Shown here piece by piece: positions 1 to 6,203 of a stretch of DNA of 54,328 nucleotides. Made by a program: the position numbers and the translations under genes. How positions within the stretch are numbered: position 1 is the first letter of the stretch; every line of letters begins with the position of its first letter. Source of the stretch: Candidatus Binatota bacterium (GTDB lineage: Bacteria > Desulfobacterota > Binatia > UBA1149 > CAITLU01); contig JAJRWY010000016.1 of the NCBI GenBank assembly GCA_024276575.1, positions 1 through 54,328 of the forward strand. Direction: 5' to 3'. The notes below the pieces were generated by a model. That model was given only the letters and a program-made list of their open reading frames with translations, searched no databases and had not been told where the DNA came from.

Positions 1-139
1 CCCGTGAGATCGGCCCAAGCGCAGCGATGAGGCCCGCAGGCGTACTAACAGTACGTCGAGGGCCGAAAAGCGAGCACGGGCCGAGATTGCGGGCGATTGA
101 GGCTCGTAGCAGAGGTTTCATGAATAATGCGGGCTAGGC
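1..139 (+). repeat. Family A intergenic palindromic element, copy 1 (left end cut by window)
   Basis: The right terminal segment (about 104-139) contains CTCGTAGCAGAG followed by TTCATGAATAATGCGGGCTA, the right-end signature shared by the other copies. The interior holds a hairpin: GGCCC (31-35) pairs with GGGCC (60-64), and CGTAC (41-45) with GTACG (51-55) around a TAACA loop. The same interior recurs at about 44376-44420 and, inverted, at about 54155-54184. Nothing in it looks coding. Confidence 0.8.
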
Positions 140-195
140 ATTCCAGCGCCGAGTTCCAACCAAAACTGCTATGGGGCACCATCTTCAGCTTCTGC

Positions 196-477
196 TTATG
201 CGGTCCGTCGCACCTTTACGTGGGCTTCCAGCCCCGCGGCGTCCACCAGACGCAGGATGCGGTCGATGGTCACTCGCTGGAGGCTGCCGGACAGAACTCC
301 GGTAACCGCACTGCGAGCGAGTCCGGAACGCTTCGCCAATTCGGCGTGTGTAATCCCGGCACGATCTATTTCCTGAAGAACGGCTGAAATGAGTTCGGCC
401 TTCACGATGGCTTCCATTGTGCGGCTCTTGGGCAGGCCCAGGTCTTCGGCAAGGCGGGCAGGTATTGTTCTTTTCAT
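196..477 (-). CDS. XRE-family antitoxin (HigA-like)
   Basis: This 93-residue protein has a helix-turn-helix typical of XRE/HTH_37 antitoxins, around residues 35-75 (ITHAELAKRSGLARSAVTGV, then an SLQRVTIDRIL helix). It probably neutralises the toxin encoded just upstream and represses the shared promoter. Its ATG overlaps the toxin stop codon by 4 bp, so the two are translationally coupled. The order is toxin first, antitoxin second, as in higBA. The family assignment is by motif recognition; the activity is inferred from family and context. Confidence 0.85.
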   Translation of the reverse strand: MKRTIPARLAEDLGLPKSRTMEAIVKAELISAVLQEIDRAGITHAELAKRSGLARSAVTGVLSGSLQRVTIDRILRLVDAAGLEAHVKVRRTA

Positions 478-791
478 CGTTCGATTTCCTTCAGCCGTCG
501 CTGGGCTAGCTCAATGTTCTTCCGAGGTGTCGCCCGGGCGGTCTTCTTGAATCCATGGACGACATAGACCGTCCTGGCCGTTCGCAGCGCGTAGATGGTG
601 CGATATGCGCCGGAACGGTCTTTGAGTCTCAACTCATGCACGCCCGCGCCAATCGCCGTCATCGGACGTGACAGCGGCATCGAAAGCGTGTGGCCCTCAT
701 CCAGGCGCGCCAATGCATCAGCGAGATCCTCTCGTATCGATCGAGGCATTCGCTGGATCTCCCGCTTGCAGGGATCGAGGATCACGATCAC
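474..791 (-). CDS. RelE/HigB-type toxin (Gp49-like)
   Basis: This 105-residue protein has the pattern of the phage Gp49/HigB branch of the RelE superfamily: a central HELRLKDRSGAYRTIYAL strand pair, then VYVVHGFKKTARATP and a C-terminal helix (IELAQRRLKEIER). Such proteins are usually ribosome-dependent mRNA interferases. The start is a GTG at 791. The only nearby ATG upstream (799) runs into a stop at once. No clear Shine-Dalgarno is visible, so the message may have a very short leader. Two overlapping palindromes (801-825) lie directly upstream as likely antitoxin operators. A transposase remnant begins about 60 bp away. Confidence 0.85.
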   Translation of the reverse strand: MIVILDPCKREIQRMPRSIREDLADALARLDEGHTLSMPLSRPMTAIGAGVHELRLKDRSGAYRTIYALRTARTVYVVHGFKKTARATPRKNIELAQRRLKEIER

Positions 792-800
792 GGCCGCATA

Positions 801-825
801 GTCTCATAAGTGAGACGTCACGTCT
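801..825 (-). promoter_or_regulatory. Two overlapping palindromes upstream of the toxin-antitoxin pair
   Basis: GTCTCA-N4-TGAGAC (801-816) overlaps AGACGT-C-ACGTCT (813-825). They sit 10 bp upstream of the toxin start, where a HigA-type antitoxin usually binds its own promoter. The symmetry is seen directly; the operator role is inferred. Confidence 0.5.
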
Positions 826-849
826 AGTGCAGGATCGACGGCGGGCAGC

Positions 850-1149
850 ACGCGCGCTATGCGGACTCATTCGGCCAAAAACGAGGAGGCCCGCAAGTGC
901 ATCGGCTACGTCGAGGAAAACCGTGCCCGGATGCGTTGCGCTGAGTTCCGGGCGGCAGGGTTGTGCACCTCGACCGGGGTCGTTGAGGCCGGCTGCCAGG
1001 TGGTTATCGGAACTCGCTGCAAGCGTGCCGGAATGCACTGGAGTGTGGAGGGAGCCGATGCGATCATCGCCCTGCGCTGCTGCAAGCTCAGCGGTCGTTT
1101 CGAGGACTTCTGGGAGCGTTGCTCAGCCTCCCGCGAGGCGTTCGGATGA
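850..1149 (+). pseudogene. ISKra4-like transposase, C-terminal remnant
   Basis: An open stretch of about 96 codons matches, from memory, the C-terminal signature of ISKra4-family transposases: YVEENRARMR, then EFRAAGL, GVVEAGC (likely the catalytic Glu region), GMHWSVEGADAIIALRC and LSGRFEDFWE. Full transposases of this family are several hundred residues, so most of the N-terminal part is missing and the ATG at 859 is fortuitous. Upstream the sequence changes abruptly into the toxin-antitoxin promoter. It is a decayed insertion, not a working gene. Confidence 0.8.
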
Positions 1150-1413
1150 ACTCCTCTCACAAATTTGTAGTGCGCCCACTTTACCCCGGAATCGGCGGAT
1201 ATTTTTGTCGGAATCTGCAGGCGTTTCCGTGCTCTGCTCCATGTGTTAGTCAAAGTGCGAAAATCAGCCGTTGTACGATTCAAGACGTGTCCCGTTCGCA
1301 GTGAGAAAAACCGTTAGATGATCCAGGCTGTGCATCGGCCGAAATTGCGGAAATCTCAGTCGAGCCAGGGTGGTTCTAGTTGCCCGGGAGCGCTGTGAAG
1401 GCCGGAGGGGAGA

Positions 1414-3087
1414 ATGGAAGAAAGAGTTTGGCACAAAGCCTATGATGCGGAGGTTCCCCCCTCCATTGATTACAAGGAAATAGTTTTGCCCGAGGCTCTT
1501 CGCCGTAGTGCGCGCGATTACGGCGACGTTGCCGCGTTGGTGATGATGGGCAAGAAGATCGGCTACCGTGAACTCGATGGGATGGTCGATGCTTTTGCCT
1601 CATCCTTGTTAGAACTCGGCGTGCAGCAAGGCGATAGGGTCGCGCTGATAATGCCGAACATTCCACAGATAGTCATTGCTGCTTTTGCCGTGATGCGCTT
1701 GGGCGCAGTGGTGGTGATGCACAATCCACTTTATACGGAGAGCGAACTCGAGCATCAGCTCAACGATTCAGGCTGCAAGTTGGCTGTGTGCCTCGATCTC
1801 CTGGTCCCACGCTTGTTGTCCTTGCGGGAGAAAACCGGAGTCGAGAAGATCATAACCTGCCATATTCGCGACTACCTTCCGTTCATTTCCAAACAACTGT
1901 TCCCTTTGCTCAAGCGCGACATGCATCGCAAGACTCCTGCCGCTGAAGAGGTGATCGAATTCACCGGCTTGGCGGGCCGCCGGCGGGGCGAGCTGCCACC
2001 GGTTGACGTTGCTTTCGACGACCTAGCCTGTCTTCAGTACACCGGTGGCACTACCGGCGTGTCCAAGGGAGTGATGCTCAGCCATCGCAACTTGAGCTGC
2101 AACGTACAACAGCTCATGGCTTGGATGTTCGACGTTCGTGGCGGCAAAGAGAGCATCCTGGCGGTATTCCCCTTCTTCCATACGGCGGGATTCATGGCGG
2201 TGATGAGCCATTCGGTGTTTCGCGGCCTCACCAATATCTTGGTTCCGCGTCCCGAGCCCGCTACGGTTCTGGATCTTACCCTGAAGTACAAGCCGGTTTA
2301 CTTCCCCTGCGTACCCAGCATCTTCGTCGGCCTTCTGAACGATGAGCGCTTGGCCGGCGCGGACTTGTCTTTCATCAAAGGTTGTATGTCGGGCGCGGCG
2401 CCGCTTGCGTTGGAAACCATCCGCTCATGGAAGGAGACGGTGGGGCACGACATTGTCGAAGTTTATGGCCTTACCGAAACCTCGCCTCTCTGCCATGCCA
2501 ATCCATGGCGGGGGGTGCAGAAAGCGGGCAGTGCGGGTATCCCGGTCTCCGATACGGACTGCCGTATCGTAGATGTCGAAAGCGGAGAGCAGGAACTGCC
2601 GATGGGCGAGTCCGGGGAGATACTGATCAAGGGGCCGCAGGTCACTAGAGGCTATTACGGCCGCCCGGAGGCGACCGCGGAGACCATTCGCGACGGTTGG
2701 CTCTACACCGGCGATATCGGTTACATGGACGACGAGGGCTACCTCTTCATCGTCGACCGCAAGAAGGACATGATAATCGCCGGTGGCTACAATATCTACC
2801 CGCGTGACATCGACGAAGTACTCTACCAGCATCCCAAGATCCAGGAAGCTTGCGCAGTGGGCATCCCGCATGAGTATCGCGGCGAGACGGTGAAGGCTTT
2901 CGTCGTGCTGCGGCCCGGGGAAAGCCTGAGCGAGCAGGAACTCGATGCCTTCTGTCGTGAGAAGCTGGCGGCTTACAAGGTTCCGAAACTCTATGAGTTT
3001 CTGGATGAACTTCCCAAGAGTGCGGTCGGCAAGATGTTGCGCAGGGAATTACGCGACCGGGAGATGAAAGCCACGAAGGAATCTTGA
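1414..3087 (+). CDS. Long-chain fatty acid--CoA ligase (AMP-binding)
   Basis: This 557-residue enzyme activates a carboxylic acid, probably a medium or long-chain fatty acid, to its CoA thioester via an acyl-adenylate. The P-loop YTGGTTGVSKG lies near residues 209-219, the VYGLTETSP adenine-binding motif near 350, the YTGDIGY aspartate near 433, the hinge and linker DRKKDMIIAGGYNIYP near 446-461, and the catalytic lysine of the A10 motif (PKSAVGKMLRRELR) near the C-terminus. The ATG is preceded by GGAGGGGAGA. Length and motifs match the FadD/FadK-like class. No operon partner is obvious; a degenerate family A repeat follows the stop codon. Confidence 0.93.
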   Translation: MEERVWHKAYDAEVPPSIDYKEIVLPEALRRSARDYGDVAALVMMGKKIGYRELDGMVDAFASSLLELGVQQGDRVALIMPNIPQIVIAAFAVMRLGAVVVMHNPLYTESELEHQLNDSGCKLAVCLDLLVPRLLSLREKTGVEKIITCHIRDYLPFISKQLFPLLKRDMHRKTPAAEEVIEFTGLAGRRRGELPPVDVAFDDLACLQYTGGTTGVSKGVMLSHRNLSCNVQQLMAWMFDVRGGKESILAVFPFFHTAGFMAVMSHSVFRGLTNILVPRPEPATVLDLTLKYKPVYFPCVPSIFVGLLNDERLAGADLSFIKGCMSGAAPLALETIRSWKETVGHDIVEVYGLTETSPLCHANPWRGVQKAGSAGIPVSDTDCRIVDVESGEQELPMGESGEILIKGPQVTRGYYGRPEATAETIRDGWLYTGDIGYMDDEGYLFIVDRKKDMIIAGGYNIYPRDIDEVLYQHPKIQEACAVGIPHEYRGETVKAFVVLRPGESLSEQELDAFCREKLAAYKVPKLYEFLDELPKSAVGKMLRRELRDREMKATKES

Positions 3088-3091
3088 GGCC

Positions 3092-3206
3092 GCGAATTCA
3101 TGCGACGACTTACACTCGAGCCTGCGCGCCGCGAGTGGCGGACGGATCGAGGCTGCTCGCGCTTGCCGGCTCGCAGCCGGGCGCTTATTGACAATATAGG
3201 CTACAG
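3092..3206 (+). repeat. Family A element, degenerate copy
   Basis: The left edge GCGAATTCATGCGACG starts 5 bp after the acyl-CoA ligase stop. The right edge (GGCTCGCAGCCGGGCGCTTA, then ATATAGGCTA) resembles the copy at 44313-44484. It lies between two convergent genes, and its right end overlaps the stop codon of the minus-strand gene at 3201. Confidence 0.5.
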
Positions 3207-4130
3207 ATTACGGTCGACTTTGGGAGCCAGGAAATAGGGGTAGCTTCGCCGTCTTACTTTGCGCTGCCAGCAGCGGTCTGCCCGGCGCAACGACTGCATC
3301 AATGCGTAGGTGCGAGCGTCTTTGTGGTAGTAGCTGTCTACTTCGGCGCGGGTGATGGGCGGATCGAAGCTGAACTCGCAATTGGCCAGTTCCATCAAGG
3401 CCGGGGTCAGGCGCTCCAACCGTTCCTTGGTGAGATTCCCCAGGAAGTCCACGATCTGCCCGCGCAGGCTGTGGTAGTTGTCGATGATGTCGTGCAACAG
3501 TTTTCCACGTACCAACGGCCGTATCAGCGGAGGAAGAGCCGAGATCTGATGGCCCCAATCGAGTAGCGAGTTGCCCCGCTCGTCGCGCAGGAAAGGCGAG
3601 CCGATGTCGAGATAGAAGATATCGCCTTCGATGAAGGACCAGTTCGACAGTTGACCGTCGGGAGCGATGGTCGCATCCACGCTCTTGTTCATCAATTCGA
3701 AGATACGCCGGGTGGCTTCGACGGTCTCGTCGAGTTCGAGGGTGGCAAAGTAGTCGGGGCCCAAGCTCCCCGGGGGTAGCACCGGCTGTATGCAGTACAG
3801 CGAGAAACTACGATCCTGCGACTCGACGATAGCGAGTTCGGTGGGGACCACACGGATTCCGCGTTGTCCCAGCCGCTCTATATAGAGTCCGATCAGACCG
3901 GCGTACTTATCGGCTGCCTTGCGGCTAGGTAGGCGCGGGATTCGTTTACATGCCAGCGGCCCGGCCGCCGCATCCATGCGCAAAACCGTCGAGACTTCTC
4001 CGTACCCGAGTACGGGTATTTCGTACTCGCGGCCTTCGTTCAGGGCCGACGACACTCGATGTTCGAAAGCGGCCAGCTCTTCCTCGCTGAATTCTATTTC
4101 CAACAAAGCTCTTCTCCAGGCTCGGGGCAT
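3201..4130 (-). CDS. Uncharacterised protein, possibly DUF6206-like with a kinase-type fold
   Basis: This is a 309-residue soluble protein with no signal peptide. The layout suggests a protein-kinase/APH-like fold: a small lobe with VLGYGEVSTVLRM and a possible ATP-contact lysine in AGPLACKRIPRLP (about residues 41-66), a SLYCIQPVLP hinge near 109-119, and ATIAPDGQLSNW then FYLDIGSPF around 155-180, where a catalytic loop and metal-binding Asp would lie. It reminds me of DUF6206 proteins, but I cannot confirm this. The ATG at 4130 has no ribosome binding site and abuts a long hairpin; a TTG at 4106 or 4103 preceded by GGAGAAG is the better start. Substrate unknown. Confidence 0.7.
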   Translation of the reverse strand: MPRAWRRALLEIEFSEEELAAFEHRVSSALNEGREYEIPVLGYGEVSTVLRMDAAAGPLACKRIPRLPSRKAADKYAGLIGLYIERLGQRGIRVVPTELAIVESQDRSFSLYCIQPVLPPGSLGPDYFATLELDETVEATRRIFELMNKSVDATIAPDGQLSNWSFIEGDIFYLDIGSPFLRDERGNSLLDWGHQISALPPLIRPLVRGKLLHDIIDNYHSLRGQIVDFLGNLTKERLERLTPALMELANCEFSFDPPITRAEVDSYYHKDARTYALMQSLRRADRCWQRKVRRRSYPYFLAPKVDRNL

Positions 4131-4193
4131 GATCGATAGAAAGACACGGCTCAGCGTCGGCCGGCACTCGTCCGGCCTTGCCGTGTTTCGATC
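4131..4193 (-). other. Long imperfect hairpin upstream of the unknown kinase-like gene
   Basis: Nested arms are visible: GATCGA (4131-4136) with TCGATC (4188-4193), ACACGGC (4144-4150) with GCCGTGT (4180-4186), and GGCCGG (4159-4164) with CCGGCC (4172-4177) around a 7-nt loop. It ends exactly at the nominal ATG of the gene at 3201-4130. There is no T-run, so it is not a plain terminator. A leader structure or a palindromic repeat are the likely options. Confidence 0.55.
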
Positions 4194-4272
4194 AAGCGTT
4201 GCGCCTACAGGGTAACGTTTGGGTGGACTCTAGACCGTATGCAGCAAAGAGGCGACCGGCTCCGTTTTGCGA

Positions 4273-4298
4273 TACCGAGGGCATTCAGAATAACCCCG
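4273..4298 (+). repeat. Possible remnant of a family A right end
   Basis: TTCAGAATAACCCCGGCTAA resembles the right terminus of family A (TTCATGAATAATGCGGGCTA) and, like other copies, sits next to a stop codon (hydrolase gene ending at 4300). The match is short, so this is tentative. Confidence 0.3.
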
Positions 4299-4299
4299 G

Positions 4300-5214
4300 C
4301 TAAGCATGGGACGTGCCGGCTGTCGTGCGCAACAGTCTCATGTAGTTGCTCTGGGAGTTGCGGGCTTCCGCCGTGGAATCGATGAAGTCGCTGAGCGCGG
4401 CGGCAAACCTTTCGGGGGACTCGCAGTGCGGGTAGTGCCCAGCGCTTTCGAAGACGTCCAGGCGGCTACCGGCTAACGACTCGTGTGTTTGGTGGGCGTG
4501 CTCCACTGGGATGATAGCGTCGTGGCTGCCCCAGACGATCAGCATGGGGACTTGCGCGGTCAGGTAGAACCGGTCGCGAGCACTTATCGACTGGCCCCGG
4601 GAATCGATTACCGCGCGCAAGGTGCGGAAGAACGCTGCACGGCGGGCCGCGTCGGACAGCGACTCGTAGCTGCGCCAGATCTGCTCGATCTCGGGAGAAA
4701 CGCGTAAACCGGCGGCGCCGAGCCAAGATGCCAAGTTTCGTCCGATCTCGCACAGCTTATGCGAGCATAGCAGCGGAAACAGTTGCTCTGCGCCGGGAAG
4801 TGCAAGCACTCGGAGCAGCCGGTTGACCTCCGGTCCGAGCCCCCCGCTGCCGACCAGAACGATTCGTTCGCACAGGCCGGGGAATTGATAAGCCAACTGC
4901 ATCGCCACTCCACCGCCGTAGGAATGTCCGACCAAAGTGGCGCGTTCATGGCCGAGTGCCAGCAAGAAGTCCCGCAGTATGTTGGTGTGCGCGCCTAGCG
5001 AGTATTCGGTGGCCGGTGTTGCCGAATTACCGTGGCCCAGAAGATCGGGCGCGACCACGGTGAATCGTCGCGAGAGCACAGGGAAGACGCGGTCCCAGGT
5101 ATAGGAGTCCCCGGCCATACCGTGGAGCATCAGCACTACGGGACCGCTTCCGGCGCAGTGATATGCGATCGTGAGGCCGTGGATCGTTATCTGTCGTTGC
5201 CGACGAGCCATCAT
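4300..5214 (-). CDS. Alpha/beta hydrolase
   Basis: This 304-residue protein has the alpha/beta-hydrolase fold: oxyanion motif LHGMAGDSYTWDRV (about residues 30-43), nucleophile elbow GHSYGG (Ser near 97), acid in VWGSHDAIIP (about 229-238) and catalytic histidine in SAGHYPHCE near 262. No signal peptide is seen, so it is probably cytosolic. Substrate unknown; the family includes esterases, epoxide hydrolases and C-C hydrolases. Its ATG overlaps the stop of the upstream ribbon-helix-helix/zinc-ribbon gene by 4 bp, so the two form an operon and are probably controlled together from the operator at 5918-5945. Confidence 0.9.
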   Translation of the reverse strand: MMARRQRQITIHGLTIAYHCAGSGPVVLMLHGMAGDSYTWDRVFPVLSRRFTVVAPDLLGHGNSATPATEYSLGAHTNILRDFLLALGHERATLVGHSYGGGVAMQLAYQFPGLCERIVLVGSGGLGPEVNRLLRVLALPGAEQLFPLLCSHKLCEIGRNLASWLGAAGLRVSPEIEQIWRSYESLSDAARRAAFFRTLRAVIDSRGQSISARDRFYLTAQVPMLIVWGSHDAIIPVEHAHQTHESLAGSRLDVFESAGHYPHCESPERFAAALSDFIDSTAEARNSQSNYMRLLRTTAGTSHA

Positions 5215-5882
5215 CGACCGGGACCTCGCTGTTTAGGGCTGTCGTTGCCGGGTCTGTTGCCCGGCCTGTCGTTTTCGCCGCCATCGCCGCCATCGGCAGT
5301 GATTGCCTCCAGGCAATCGCTACAGATCACCGTGTGCGGTTCGGAGGCCTCCGAGATTCCCACTGCTGCGCGGGCGCCCTTGGCGAGAATGGTGTTGCAG
5401 CGATCGCACACCGCGTTGAGGTTCAGAATCAGCTCTTGCCAGCCGATAATGTATTCGCGGCCCGGCGTGTCCCGGACGGGCCGCCGCGTCCTTCGGGTTG
5501 TGCGAGGCAAAGGCTCGTCTCCGCCCGTTGGCTTTTCCTCGTGGTCTCCTGCGATCGATAACGCGACGTTGGTGCTGTCGTTGACGATGTCCTCCACCAA
5601 ATCGAAGGTATGGAGCAACACGTTGCGCACCACGGTCGAAACCGACATGCCCAAACCACGCGCCCGTCGTTTTATTTCACGATCCAGCGACGGGGAGATT
5701 CGCGTGTGTAGCACTTTTTCGTTTCTCTCGAGTTTCTCGTCCCCGTGCGTGTCATCCCTACGCTCGTCATTTTCGCGCTCGTTGTTCCTGCGCTCGGTTT
5801 TCCTGCGTTTGTGGTGCCCGTGCTCGTCGTCTCTGCGCGTGTCATCCCTGCGCTCGTGGTGCCTCTGCTCGTCGTCACTCAT
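5211..5882 (-). CDS. Ribbon-helix-helix / zinc-ribbon protein with pentapeptide-repeat N-terminus
   Basis: This 223-residue protein has three parts. Residues 1-50 are a highly charged low-complexity tract of 5-residue units ending mostly in ERR or DDE/HHE. Residues about 57-100 look like a ribbon-helix-helix DNA-binding domain (KVLHTRISPSLDREIKRRA, then a SVSTVVRNVL helix). Around 155-190 there is a zinc-ribbon-like CDRCNTI...CSDCLEAI. The 45-residue C-terminal tail is Gly/Asp/Arg-rich. It probably regulates its own operon with the hydrolase: GGAGGT lies 9 nt before the ATG, and a palindrome overlaps the likely promoter. The repeats are encoded by a 15-bp DNA array (5744-5878). No exact family is recognised. 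Confidence 0.75.
   Translation of the reverse strand: MSDDEQRHHERRDDTRRDDEHGHHKRRKTERRNNERENDERRDDTHGDEKLERNEKVLHTRISPSLDREIKRRARGLGMSVSTVVRNVLLHTFDLVEDIVNDSTNVALSIAGDHEEKPTGGDEPLPRTTRRTRRPVRDTPGREYIIGWQELILNLNAVCDRCNTILAKGARAAVGISEASEPHTVICSDCLEAITADGGDGGENDRPGNRPGNDSPKQRGPGR
5744..5878. repeat. Nine 15-bp tandem repeats inside the RHH gene
   Basis: Nine imperfect units of the type TGCGCTCGTNGTNCC (plus strand) run without gaps from 5744 to 5878. The 15-bp period equals five codons, so copy-number change would keep the frame and only lengthen or shorten the charged N-terminal tract. Confidence 0.85.
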
Positions 5883-5906
5883 AACAAGAGTACCTCCGCC
5901 TCACGG

Positions 5907-5945
5907 TGTAGTGAATTGTGATACAATAGTCAAGAAATGTATCAC
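5907..5945 (-). promoter_or_regulatory. Promoter and operator of the RHH-hydrolase operon
   Basis: GTGATACA (5918-5925) and TGTATCAC (5938-5945) form a perfect 8-bp inverted repeat with a 12-bp spacer. On the minus strand a TTGACT (-35, 5934-5929) lies in that spacer, followed after 17 bp by a weak -10, TACACC (5911-5906). The operator thus overlaps the -35 of the gene starting at 5882, as expected for an autoregulated ribbon-helix-helix repressor. Symmetry seen; function inferred. Confidence 0.6.
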
Positions 5946-6020
5946 TCAATATTTAAGGGGATGCCGTTTAGCAGTTCACTCATCCGCTACACGGCGGCTA
6001 CAACCACCTGTTTTTACGAA

Positions 6021-6170
6021 GAAAGAGCTGGCGCCGAAAGAGTTTGCACCGAAGGGGCTTGCGCCGAAAGAGCTTGCGCCGAAAGAGTTTGCACCGAACG
6101 GGCTTGCGCCGAAAGGGTTTGCAATGAAAGGGCTTGGGATGAAAGAGCTTGCACGGAAAGAGCTTGCGAT
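6021..6170. repeat. Ten 15-bp tandem repeats, intergenic
   Basis: Ten units of the type GAAAGAGCTTGCGCC run from 6021 to 6170, between the RHH promoter and the 3' end of the amidohydrolase gene. Several frames stay open only because of the repetition, giving pentapeptide translations such as KELAP or ERACA, but no start with a ribosome binding site is seen. I treat it as a noncoding minisatellite with the same period as the array at 5744-5878. The gene-free stretch 5883-6203 otherwise holds only the operator and promoter. Confidence 0.85.
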
Positions 6171-6203
6171 GAAACGCAGGCTCCGGTGACGGCATCAATG
6201 TGG

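Noticed and set aside
5744-6170. CRISPR array
   Set aside because: The 15-bp units are contiguous without unique spacers and the unit is far too short for a CRISPR repeat.
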